DNA of 64,000 nt from NCBI GenBank assembly GCA_004154925.1, contig QJNS01000052.1:62001-126000 (forward strand). Direction: 5' to 3'. A model generated the notes under the pieces. The model searched no databases, had not been told where the DNA came from, and worked only from the letters and a program-made list of their open reading frames with translations. The position numbers and the translations under genes are program-made. Shown in pieces: positions 47,401 to 58,900 of this stretch. How positions within the stretch are numbered: position 1 is the first letter of the stretch; each line of letters opens with the position of its first letter. This DNA is from Monosporascus cannonballus (taxonomy: Eukaryota; Ascomycota; Sordariomycetes; Xylariales).

Positions 47401-50234
47401 AAAAATTAAAAACTTTATAAAAAGGCATATAATTAAATTTGAAAAAAAAATATATTTAACTTCTTAATTCCCTTATTAAATATCCAGTTTTTATAATACT
47501 AAAAATTAAAAATAACAAATAAAGGATTAATAAAAACGGAAACCTTATTTACCGAAAAATAATTAATTATAAATAATTAAATAATATTACGATTAAAAAC
47601 GAATATTTTTTAATTTTTATAAATACCCTAAAGAAAAATACCAATAAAGTTAAATAATTTATGGCATTTGATTTTTCCAATAATTATTACCGTATTAAAA
47701 TAGCTAAAACAAAAAAATAAAAAACGGCATTTAGGACAATATATGGATTTTACGAATATAAAGTAATATTTATGGGATTTATTAACGTTTTTACTAATTT
47801 CCAAAACTTAATAATAATTATTTTTCGATAATTTTTAGATAAATTCGTATTTATTTATCTCGACGATATCCTTATTTATTCCGAAACCTTAAAAAAATAT
47901 AAGGAATATATCACTTAAATATTTAAAACTTTGGACGAAACCAATATTTGAATTAACCTTGTTAAAAATATATGGCATATCCAGAAATTAGATTTTTTGG
48001 GATTTATTTTTATATTAAAATAAATTTAAATTTAACGTTCCCAATTAGAAATAATTAAAAACTAACTTATCTTTAATAAGGCGACCGTTATAAATATTTA
48101 ATAAATTTTAAGATTTACGGGTTACATACATAACTTAATTAAGGGATATGAAAATATAATTAGGCCTTTAACGAAATTTACTATTAAGAAATACGTTTAA
48201 AAAATTCGAACTTTTAAAAAAAACAAAAAAAGCATTCCGGGAATTAAAAGAAATAATTATTAACGGATTTATCGTAAGGATACCAAATCCAAATAAAACG
48301 AAACGATTAAAAACAAATATTTTAAAATATGCCCTGGGCGTAATTTTGGAATAATAAAAAAATAACGGCAAATAATATTTAGTAGCATATTATTTTAAAT
48401 CGTTCTAAAATATAAAATTTAAATATTAGATTTACGATAGAAAATTATTAATAATTATTAATGCTTTTAAGGAATAAGAATTTTTTCTTAAAGGAACAAA
48501 AAAATCTTTTAATATTTACTTTAATTATAAAAATCTTACGCGATTTATAAAAGCCCAAAAGTTAAATAAACGATATAAAAAATAATAAATTTTTCTGTCC
48601 AGATTTAATTTTAAAATATATTATATTAAAAAAAATATTTAAGCAAATATTTTTAATTACAAAAAAATTTACGATTCCAAAATTCCTAAAAAAAGCATAT
48701 AAATATTATAATATCACAAAAATGGAATTATATATTTATATAACATAATAAAAAAATTAATTACCAAATTTTAAATACGGTTCCGGAATTTTTACGATAT
48801 AAAAAAATATAAAAAAAATTAATAACTAAAAGGATAATCTAAAGATCAATTATTATATTATGGCAAAATTTATATTCCCAAAGATTAATAAAAACAATTC
48901 GTAAAGAAATTCCATAAAAACTTATTATATAAATACCAAAAAATCTTTAAAATTACCTGACGGTTACAAAAAAAATACAATTTCCCTAAGTTACGCCGTA
49001 TAATCAAAATAATTATCAAAAATTATAACGTTTTTAATAAAGCTAAGGCAGTATGCCATAAGCCTTACGGGCTATTATAACCTACCGATATTCTTAATAA
49101 AATATAAAATATTATAACTTAAGATTTTATTATTAATTTATTTCTATTTAAAAACCCAATTATTAAAATCTAATACGACAAAATATAAATAATTATTAAT
49201 AAATTTATTAAATATAAATACTTTTTATTTTTCAAAAAAATATAACGGTAAAATAATTGGCTTACGTCTTTATTAAATAATACCTTAATAAATATAAAAT
49301 ACTTAAAAAAAATCGTTTTAAACCGAAATACGTTATTTATTTTAAAATTTGGTATTAATTTTTTCAAATAAATTGGTATTAAATTTAAATTTTTAATAAT
49401 GTATTATTTTTAAACGGATAATTAAACAGAAAAATTAAACCAAACATTAAAATAATATTTGCGAAATTATATTAATTATTAACAAAATAATTAGGTAAAA
49501 TCTTTATTATTAATATAAATTACTTATAATATATTAATTAACGAAAATATAAATATATTTCCTTATATAATTATATACGGATATAATATAAAAACAGAAA
49601 AATTTAAATAATTACTTAATAAAATACCAAAAACTACTATAATTATCCCAAAAGTAAAAATATTAATTACAAAAATCAAAATGATCCAGGCCCGTTTTCA
49701 GAATAAATTACAATTCCTTTAATAACGGATAACCCAGTATTATAATAAAAAAAATTAAAGGACCAATTTTAACGAAAAAAAAACAAAATTTACTTATTAC
49801 GCCGGAAATAAAACGCAATTTCGAATATTTTATAAATTAAAACAAAAAAACCTAACGATAAGTTTAATTTCAAAAAACTTAAACCGTTCAAAGTTAACAA
49901 AATTATTTTTAAAACTAATTACAGAATATTATTACCCAAAAACATAAAAATATACCTTTTTTTTTATATTTCTTTATTTAAATTAATACCTAGGAACGTC
50001 CCGTTAAAAACAAATTTAAAACTCGAAAAAAACTTTGACGAATACGAAGTTAAACGAATACTAGATTCCAAAATAATTAAAAATAAAATCCAATACCTAA
50101 TTAAATAGGAAAAATATTTATATAAAAAAAATACGTAAAAATTATTTAATCACTTAACAAATACGATAAACCTAATTAAAACGTTTTACCGCCAAAATCT
50201 TAACCGACCGTTTTTAATACGGCCAAAATCGTAA
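44500..50234 (+). pseudogene. Element E gag-pol relic with chromodomain
   Basis: The gag capsid C-terminus is near 45590 (MELKIKFFAKYINKV). The zinc knuckle CFNYGKKGYFKSKY is at 45810-45851, with the first Cys intact and the other three ligands Tyr. The RT core VFIYLDDILIYSETLKK has an intact YLDD at 47856-47867, and RNase H is near 48170-48570. Integrase runs about 48700-49800. The chromodomain at 50043-50234 reads YEVKRILDSKIIKNK and onward. Its only two internal stops, TAG at 50106 and TAA at 50136, fall at the two conserved Trp positions. The last codon before TAA 50232 corresponds to a Gln that is still present in G. Confidence 0.85.
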
Positions 50235-50840
50235 GCGATAACGGTCCCCCATTTAAAATAACCTTTATAGCGCTTTAATCGAAAAAAGTAAATACTTTTA
50301 TTAACGCATTTAATTTTAAAATAAATTATGCTTATTCTTTTTTTTACGATCCTTTTTTGCATTTAATTTTTCTCGTTTTTTTAATTTATCCATATTTTTA
50401 AGCCCCCTTTAAATAAACGATATCCTTTTAAAATATAACTATTTAAATTAACGATCCAACCGAATAATGCGATTAAATAATTTTTGGAATTGTTAAATAA
50501 TTAAACGTTTTTTTCGGTTTATTCGGAACTTTTCGGCCCGGATATTTTTAAACGATAAAAGCGAAATATGGTTTTTATCGTAAGATTAAATATTAGCCGC
50601 CAAAAAGTTTTAATAATTCCTTTAACCTTTTAATATCTTGCAAAAAAACTTTTTTTCGAAATAGTACGTATACGGCATAATTGGGAAACCAAATTAAAAA
50701 ATCGATTTAATTAATTCGTAACAATTTTTAATGGAAAATTTAATACGTTTTCGAAGTTTATCCGATATAATTAAATATAATGTTATAACGCAAAGAAGAA
50801 AAAGAAATTAAGGACTTACTTTTTTTATTTTTGGGGACAA
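50235..50840 (-). pseudogene. Antisense ORF relic of element E
   Basis: The - strand between the chromodomain and the 3' LTR contains broken frames, including MDKLKKREKLNAKKDRKKK read from about 50395 downward, a Lys-rich helix in the position of the coiled-coil seen in G and H. The Cys cluster is not clearly readable. Confidence 0.45.
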
Positions 50841-50864
50841 AAATCCTGGAAAAAAAAGGAATAA

Positions 50865-51294
50865 TATTACATTCAAAAGGGATTCCATTAGGCCCAAAGA
50901 AGGCCTAAAAAGTTGGAAACGTTCGGGATCTCCATTTTCTATCGGATAAACCTCGGGTTTCTATTAATTTCCAAAGATACCAGGAGATTTGTAGACGACA
51001 AATATTATGGTTTCTCGAGATCCCCAGAGACCATAAAAGACATAAAAGATAAAAGAAAATATAAGGTTTGGGTTTCTTATATAAATAATTACCTACTTAG
51101 TTTTTCGCTTTTTAGCTATTAATTTAAGTTTTTAGCTAAAGGCAACTGTACCGTTCTTTAATTAAAAAAGGAATACCTTGAAATCGTCTTAACGAACATA
51201 CTAAATTATTCTTTGCCTTATTATTACCTGCAAATCAAGACCCTTTTCGGATATTGCTTATATCTCCAGGTGGATGTATAACAAGTTCGTTACA
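50865..51294 (+). repeat. Element E 3' LTR (430 bp)
   Basis: Aligns end to end with 44072-44499. It is preceded by a purine-rich tract (50848-50864). The open frame at 50913-51122 lies wholly inside the LTR and is not a gene. Confidence 0.88.
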
Positions 51295-51299
51295 TATAA

Positions 51300-52621
51300 C
51301 GACGGTTTCTTAGAAAATTAAAAATCGAATAAAATACAAGTTCTAAAAGAATATTAAAAATATCTAGTACGAAATATATATAAATATTAGCCATACGGAT
51401 ATCCAGGAATTCACAAAATCTTAAAACAACTTTAACGCATATATTCCTTGCGTAGAATAAAATTAACAGTATAAAAAATCATAGAGCAATACGGTGTTTG
51501 CGCCAAAATAAAAACTCGATGACACAATCCATACGGATAATTATAGCTCTGATTAATCGTAAAAGGACCATAGTATTTATTTATATTTAAATTCATCACC
51601 AAATCTTTTATATTAAAAAATCCAGCTATTGAAAAATATTATAACAGTATTTTCGTAATCGTTAATGGATTTACGAAACTTTCTTATTTTTTATTATATT
51701 ATAAGAACATAAACGGCGAACAGAAAACATATATTTCTTTTAAAACATCTTTTCAACATATACGGAGTATCTATAAAAATCTTTTTTTAAAAAAATCGAT
51801 ATTTACATTTATATTTTAGAAAGATCTTAGAATATAGATTAACTTAAATTATAAGTTATTCAACCTATTTAAACCTTAAATGAATAAATAAATAAAACGA
51901 ATAAACCAAACTTTAAAAACTTACATACGATAATATATTAATTACGAACAAAATAATCAAGTTAAAATATTACTAATTATATAATTAACGTATAATACCA
52001 GTCATTACGAAAATATTAAAATAATATTTATAAACGTAACTTTTAGGTGTATTTTAAAGGTTTATAGAAATATAAGTAATAACGGTCTAATTAATATCAA
52101 AATAAATTATATATTAAAATAATTACAACAGCTATATTAAAAAATAAAAATGGAATTGAAATTCGTATAAAATCAAATAAATAAATATTATAACCAGAAA
52201 AGGTTAAAAAGATTAACATTTAAAAAGGGAAAAATAACTTTTCTCGTTATTAAATATACTTAAACAAAACGGTCCCACAAAAACCTTAATTTTAAATATA
52301 TCGGTCTATGTAAAAGTACTAAGTAAATCTCAAAAAATAATTACTAATTAGAACTTTTATTAAAAATTAAATTCCATTTAAATTTTATATTTTTGATTTA
52401 CCTTAATAGCAATTATAATTAAAGTACGTATAGTACAAAACGATATGGAAATAAAAAATGAATAAGTATGCGAAATAAAGAAAATCTTCGATACACAAAA
52501 ATAAAACGGATTTATTTAATACTTATTTAAATGGAAACAACACCCAGGTTTCGAAAATACCTGGAAACTTATTAAAAGTTATATTTACGCTTAACGTTTA
52601 TTGAAGAACTTTTATTAATAA
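51300..52621 (+). pseudogene. Element D integrase and chromodomain (right-hand piece)
   Basis: This continues D after E. The integrase zinc finger region (PYGYPGIHKILKQL-like, about 51390) and core (IVNGFTKLSYFLLYYKN, about 51660) align with B/A. The chromodomain is at 52469-52618, where both Trp of the KWK and NTW motifs survive, although two Gln codons read TAA. The frame ends TTT TAT TAA TAA in the palindrome 52612-52621. Confidence 0.8.
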
Positions 52622-53213
52622 CGACGGAATTGCCTAAGATAATAATATTCCAGTTTATAAAATTTAAAAAAAAGCCCTTAGCTTATGATATTTCAATTAA
52701 TAACGTTTACCTTACTTAAGGTCTCTACTTTAATTACTAACTTTAACTTTAATTACGTAAAATTATTGGAATTATTTAAAAATTAAAAGCTACGATTAAT
52801 AAATTTCGCACCTTGGAATTGATAATATTGGCGTTAACGACGTAGACGAAAAAAAATACGTAAAAAGTTTGAACAAAAACATTTCAACCGCTAATTTTTC
52901 CTTTTTTAATTTTTTCAATTTTTCAATATAACGGTTAATTATAAAAACGGGACTTCCTGTCCTATCGTATAAACGACCTTGACGAATATATTTCTTATAA
53001 CCAAAAACCTTATTTATTATTTAACAATTAAGTTACCGAGCAAAATAGAAAAAAATAAAATATTACAATAAATCTTTTGAATTTAATTAAATTAATTAAG
53101 GTAAATTATAATTCGGATTTTCGAAAACGAGGTCCGGATATACCGGAAACCATATTGAATAAATATAAAAAATTTACTAAAAAGAAAAGGAAACTCTTAA
53201 GGATAACATTTGT
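52612..53213 (-). pseudogene. Antisense ORF of element D: Cys cluster and coiled-coil
   Basis: On the - strand, cluster position 11 is Cys (TGT, 53026-53024); positions 4, 20 (52999-52997), 23 and 30 are Tyr; and position 1 reads Ile. The second half reads GYKKYIRQGRLYDR. A long Lys/Glu helix follows (INRYIEKLKKLKKEKLAVEM). With two exceptions, stops lie where Gln or Arg stand in siblings. The C-terminal half is more decayed. It converges on pol at the TTATTAATAA palindrome. Confidence 0.6.
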
Positions 53214-53228
53214 GAAAAGGGAAGATCG
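53214..53228 (+). other. Polypurine tract of element D
   Basis: GAAAAGGGAAGATCG lies directly before the 3' LTR and ends in the same GATCG as in C. Confidence 0.7.
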
Positions 53229-53652
53229 TATTATAGCTTAATGAATTACAGTTTTTAAAAACAGTTTATTATAACTTAATTATACATATGCGGCGAGGCA
53301 GGTTACATAATAGATTACCAATTTACAAATAATAATCTAGTAAACCGGATTACTCACTGACTAGTAATAAGCTAATAAGCCGGATTATTAATTTATTAAA
53401 AGTTAATTAATAAGCCGGATCATTAACCTGCTAGAAGTGATCCAGTTAACGGGAATAAAATATATATGCTTATTATTTCCATAATTTAGATAACTTTAGT
53501 TTGCAATAATAATTTATTATTTAAAATACCCTTCATGTTATAAGGCGTAATACGATAATTATATCAATTGTTTAGATTTCTACGATATTTCTGCTAACAT
53601 AAACCCGTACAACTAAGGTTTAATAGTTGGTTAAACCCCCCTAGCCGTCATA
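53229..53652 (+). repeat. Element D 3' LTR (424 bp)
   Basis: It starts TATTATAGC, ends CCGTCATA, and has exactly the length of the 5' LTR. Its U3 has the ~35-bp units ending AAGCCGGAT. It is followed by the TSD AAAAC. Confidence 0.88.
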
Positions 53653-54627
53653 AAAACTAAATAAACGATATCAGATTTAGACATTTCTTTTTGTACGAAA
53701 AGGTTAACGTTAAAATATATTACATTGAAAAATATTTAGACGGATATTCTTAATCGTAAATGCGATTGTAATTTTAAAGTGTTCTAAAAAAATCTGTAAT
53801 GTTACGGTATAACAAAAACGGTATTATAAAGTTAAATAATATAATAAAAAACTAATTCCGGAATTATTAATCTAATTCCAAAATTATTACTATATAAAAA
53901 AACAAACAAAACGCAACAATGAAAGACATAATTTAAACACTGGCTACTATATCGTAGCAAAATTTATATACCTCAAAAATAATAAAAATAATTCGTAAAA
54001 AATTTTCATAAAAATCTATTCTACGGATATTAAAAGATCTTTAAAACTACCAGGCGATTATAAGAAAAATACGATTTCCTAGAATTACGCTAAATAATTA
54101 AAAAGGGTATCAAAAATTACAATATGTATAATGAGGTTAAAATAACGCGTTATAAATTGTATATGTTTTTACAACTTAAAATTATGTTATGAATATATTT
54201 CTTTTAAAAACATTTATTAATAATGTTAAATATGACGGAATATAGATAATTCTAAATAAATTTACTAAATACGAGTACTATTAACTGGTTTAAAAAATAT
54301 ATTTACGGAATAATTAATTTACACATTTACCAGAAATTATTTCGACAAATATAAAATACTAAAAACGGTTATTTTCGATAAAAATAAGCCTTTTATGTCC
54401 AAATTTAATACTAGTTTTTTCAAATAAATATCTATTAAGGTTAAACTTTTAATAATTTATTATTCTTAAACGAATAGCTAGATAAAATAGTTTGATTAAA
54501 CTTTAACATACTATTTTCGAAAATATATTAATTTCTAGTAAAATAACTAAATAAATTATTTATTATTGGTACAAATAACTTATAATATATTAATTTACAA
54601 AAATATGAGCGTTTCTCTGTGATAATA
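53653..54627 (+). pseudogene. Element F RNase H end and integrase (middle piece)
   Basis: It resumes exactly where 39491 stopped (AAAACTAAATAAACGATAT against AAAGTTAAATAAACGATAT in E). The integrase zinc finger and core (about 53930-54600) align base by base with 48840-49560 of E. It is heavily decayed. Confidence 0.75.
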
Positions 54628-54767
54628 TGTATAGCTAGTCCTTATAAGATGGATTTGGGTGCCCAAACCCCAATTAGGGGTTTGGAATTGCTGATCTTTT
54701 AGTCTTGTAGTTAGCGTCACACTCTCGCTTATCTCACAATCTCTTTATATTGCCATATACAGTTACA
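54628..54767. other. GC-normal insert with a perfect hairpin, possibly a small solo LTR
   Basis: About 140 bp without RIP signs interrupts the integrase of F. One reading of the ends is TGTATAGCTAG...CAGTTACA (TG...CA), but no matching TSD is evident, so the boundaries are tentative. It contains CCAAACCCC (54663-54671), AATTA, GGGGTTTGG (54677-54685), a perfect 9-bp inverted repeat. No coding frame. Confidence 0.5.
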
Positions 54768-54826
54768 ATTCAAATATTTAGCGACCGAAACGGTTTTTTG
54801 CTAAGGTATTAAGAATCGTTATAATC

Positions 54827-55248
54827 TGTAACGAACCTGTTATACATCCACCTGGAGGTATGAGCAGTATCCGAAATGAGGTCTTAATTTGCAGATAACA
54901 ATAAGGCGAAGAATAATTCAATGGTTTATTCGTCAAAAAGAGTTAAAGACTTTTCCTTTAATTAGAAAACGGTGCAGCTGTCTGTGGATTAAAAACTTAA
55001 ATTAATAACTAAGGAACGAAAAACTAAGTAGGTAATATTTATATGAAAAACCGATTTATTATATATCCTAATTCCCAAAGTAAGTTTCTTGTGGATCTGT
55101 TAAATCTGTATAATCTGGTTCCAGATTACCCGGATTAACCAGATTACCTTAAAAGCTAAACTTCCCTATCCGTAATTTAGCTGTAACAGGTCCGCGCTAA
55201 GCCTTAAAAGTTAGTTTTTTCGAAGCAGAAACCCTGATTTTCGTAACA
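54827..55248 (-). repeat. Element G 3' LTR (422 bp)
   Basis: Its outer edge TGTAACGAACCTGTTATACATCC equals the inverted end of the E LTR. Much of it is GC-normal. AATCTGGTTCCAGATTACCCGGATT (about 55110-55135) contains AATCTGG/CCAGATT inverted repeats. Confidence 0.88.
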
Positions 55249-55990
55249 TTATTTCCTTTTTCCAAAAATCTTTATCTTAAAGAAAAAACCATAAGTGGCC
55301 ATTTTGTTTTATTGGAGAAAATTATTAAAAATATTCCAGCTAATGTTATTATGATGGGCCGTATTCGAAAAGAAAAAAAAACCCTCGTTTGAATTAACGC
55401 GATTTTCGCGATATTCGAGCTGATTCTATTAAAGAATTTGGCATTAAGACTTTTCCCTATTTTAATTATATTCGTTTTAGCGAAACTACTTATTTTTACG
55501 TTCTTAAGTTTTTACATTGTAATTATTGTATTCGTCGACAGCGTCCTTCTCATAACGTTTTAATTATAAACTCCCTTAAAAAAACGAAATACAAAAGCGG
55601 TTGTAGGAAAAATAGCGCGCCCTAAAAGATAAATTTTTGGCGTACTAGGAGCTCGTAAAGAAAAAGCGTTAGAAATAAAATAAAAAGTTGTTAAAATTTA
55701 TCGGGAAATTAAGCTGATTACGTTTTCAGTAAGACTTTCTTAAGAAAAAAAAGTAATAAAATTATTAAAAAAAGGTTTAGAGTTAAATTAGCTAAAAAAC
55801 GAGAAAAAATAAAAAAAAAATAGCGTTACATAAAAGCGGGATAAGCGCAACTTGCTTTTAAAATGGAGACCGTTTTGGAAATGTTTATGTTTTTAATTAA
55901 AACGCCGAAAGTTTAAATTTAAATAAGGAACCGTTGTCGTTTGCGACCTTGGCCGTATTGGAGACGGTCGGTCAAAATTCTGGCGGTAAA
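55249..55990 (+). pseudogene. Antisense ORF of element G: Cys cluster relic
   Basis: On the + strand, a frame around 55440-55610 reads YFNYIRFSETTY and then KFLHCNYCIRRQRPSHN. Two Cys are intact (55518-55520 and 55527-55529) and the CIRRQRP stretch resembles CINRGRxC of family I. The spacing is Y-x2-Y-x7-Y-x8-C-x2-C-x6-S, so one interval is one residue longer and the last ligand is Ser. Lys-rich stretches (to about 55860) may be the coiled-coil. Its 3' end overlaps the pol C-terminus of G (about 55930-56132). Confidence 0.5.
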
Positions 55991-58900
55991 ACGTCTTAAC
56001 CAGGTTTATCGTATTCATTAAATAATTAAACGGTTTTTATATGTTTTCTTTAAGTAAGTAATCCTTTTATTTAATTACATACTAGATTTTGTTTTTAATT
56101 ATTTTAAAATCCAATATTTACTGAACTTCGTATTTGTCGGAATTTTTTTCAAGTTCTAGGTTTATTTTTAATAAGGCGTTTTTAAATACTGATTTAAATA
56201 AAGAAATGTAAAAGATAAGGCATATTTTTATACTTTTAGATAACGACAATGGATTGTTAATTTCGGAAATAAATTTATTAATTTTAAACTGATTAAAATT
56301 TTTTAAATCGAACTTATTGTAAAATTTTTTGGTTTTAACCTGAAAGATATTTAAGGTCGAGTTTTGTTTTTAACATAAAAAATAAACCTTATTTTCTTTT
56401 ATTAAAATTAATCCCTTAATTCTTTTTTTGTTATAATACTGGGTTATCCGTTATTAAAAGAATTATAGGTTATTTCGGAAATAGGCTTGGATTATTTTAA
56501 TCCTTATTGTTAATATTTTTTAAGGTAATTATAATAATTTTTGATATTTTGCTAAGTTATTATTTGGGACGTTTTATTTTTATATCGTATTTATATACGG
56601 CCGTATAAGGGGATACGCCTATATTTTCGTTAATTAATAGGTTTTAAGCAATTTGTGTCAATAATAAGAATTTTACCTAATTACTTTATAAATAATTAAC
56701 GTAATTTCGAAAATATTGTTTTAAAATTTAATTTAATCTTTCGGTTTAATTCCCCGTTTAAGAGTAATATGCTATTAATACCTTAAATTTGGTACCAATT
56801 TAATTAAAAAAGCTAGTATTAAATTTTAAAATAAATAATATATCTTTGTCGAAATTAATTTTTTCTGGTATTCCATATTTATTTCAGTAATATCTAATAA
56901 AGGCAGAAGTTAATTATTTTGTCGTTACGTTTTCTAAAAAGGTAAAAAGTACTTATATTTATTGAATTTATTAATAATTATGTACATTCCGTCGTATTTA
57001 ACTCCAGTAACTGTATTTTTTAAATAAAGGTAAATTGGTAATAAAATCCCAAGTTATAATACTTTATGCCTTATTAGGAATATCGGTTAATTATAATAAT
57101 CCGTCAGGCTTATAGCGTATTATTTTAGCTTTGTTTCAAATATTATAATCTTTAATTACCTTTTTAATCATACGGCGTAACTTTAAAAAGTCGTATTATT
57201 CTTATAATCGTTTGGTGGTCTTAAAAATTCCTTAGTATTTATGTAATAAATTTTCGTGAAATTTCTTTACGAATTATTTTTATCGATTTTTAGGAACATA
57301 TATTTTGCAGTAATTCAATAATTCATTTTCTGGCTGTCTTTTTAATTGCTGGATTATTTTTTGTTTTTCCGTATTATAGGAATTCCGAAACCGTATTAGG
57401 AGCTTAGAAATTTGTTTCTTTATTATTTTATATAGCTATATAATGCCGTCCTTATTATACTATAGCCTTTGTATCCTTTTTTTGAGAATTTTGGAATTAT
57501 ATTCTTTTGGAATTAAAAATATTTGCTTGGATATTTTTTTCTTTTAATATAATAAATTTTAAAGTTAAATCTGAACAAAAAAATTATTCATTTTTTATAT
57601 CGTATATTTCATTTTTAAATTTTCCGAAATGACGTAAGGTTTTTATAATTAAAATAAATTTCGAAAGGTTTTTTCGTTTTATTAAAGAAAACTTCCTTTT
57701 TCTTAAAAATTTTAATAATTACTACTAATATTTTTTCGTAAACCTGGTATTTAAGTTCTGCATTTCGGAATGCTTGCAAATAATATATTACTAAGTATTA
57801 TTTGCCGTTATTTTCTAATTACTTTAAAACTGCACTTAAAACGTATTTTAACGCGTTAATTTTTAATTGTTTTTTCTTATCCAGGCTTAACATCTTAACG
57901 ATAAATCTATTAATAATTATTTTTTTAATTTCTACAATATTTTTTTAATTTTTTCTAAGAATTCAAATTTTTTCTTAACGTATTTTTTCGTAATAAGTTT
58001 CGTTAATAACCTATTTATATCTTTATATCCCTTAATTAAGTTATATATATAACTCGTAAATTTCAAAATTTATCGGATATTTATAATAATCGCCTTATTA
58101 AAAATAAGACAGTTTTTAATTATTTTCAATTTAGAACTTTAAATCTGAATTTGGCCGGAAATAAAAGTAAATCTTAAAAAGTCTAGTTTTTATATGTGCT
58201 ATATGCTTTTAACAGGGTTCATTCGAATATTCGCCTTATTTAAAATCATAAGTATTTAAGCCATATATTTTTTATATTTTTGAAAAGTTTCTAAATAAAT
58301 AAGAATGTCGTCAAGGTAATCAAATATAAATTTATTCAAAAATTATTTGAACGTAATTATAACCAAATTTTAGAAACTAGTAGGGACATTAATAAGTTCT
58401 ATCGGTATTACTTTGTATTCGTAAAGTCCGTATATTGTTCTAAATATTGTTTTTTATTTTTCTCCTTTGGTTATTCGGATACGGTAATAGTTATTACAAA
58501 AATTAAGTACCGTAAATTATTTAGCTTTATTAACGTTTTTTTAAGGTAATTATAAATATTAAGGGATATCTATTTTTGATTATAGTATCATTTAATTATT
58601 TATAATCGATTACTTTTCAATAAATAGGGTTTCCGTTTTTACCAATTTTTTACTTACCATTTTTGGTTTTTGGTACTATAAGGACGGGATATTTAGCAGG
58701 AAAATTAAAAAGCTAAATATATTTTTTTAAGTTAAGTTATATACTTTTTCACAAAACCTTGGACTTTTTGGGTTTATATAGTAAATTTTATAAACCTTAG
58801 GATAATACCTTTCCTTAAGAAATATTCAATAATCCTATTAACTATGAGGCGGTAATTCGTAATTTTCTTTATGTTTAAATAATTTTTTAAATCCTTAATA

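Larger units (their letters stand above)
44072..51294 (+). mobile_element. Chromovirus E (family II), full length, nested in the integrase of D
   Basis: The LTRs are 44072-44499 (428 bp) and 50865-51294 (430 bp), starting TGTTAC and TATTAC and ending GTTATA and GTTACA. The flanks TACAA (44067-44071) and TATAA (51295-51299) form the TSD. The D sequence before and after joins exactly to the uninterrupted B/A copy (CCAATAATATAACGAC near 15030). At 7,223 bp it has the same size as G (7,192 bp). It is the innermost layer of F > D > E. Confidence 0.92.
39492..53652 (+). mobile_element. Ty3/Gypsy chromovirus D (family I) with element E nested inside
   Basis: Both LTRs are 424 bp (39492-39915 and 53229-53652). 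The flanks AGAAC (39487-39491) and AAAAC (53653-53657) form a TSD differing by one G-to-A transition. Without E and its duplicated target the element is 6,933 bp. It disrupts the RNase H of F. Confidence 0.9.
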
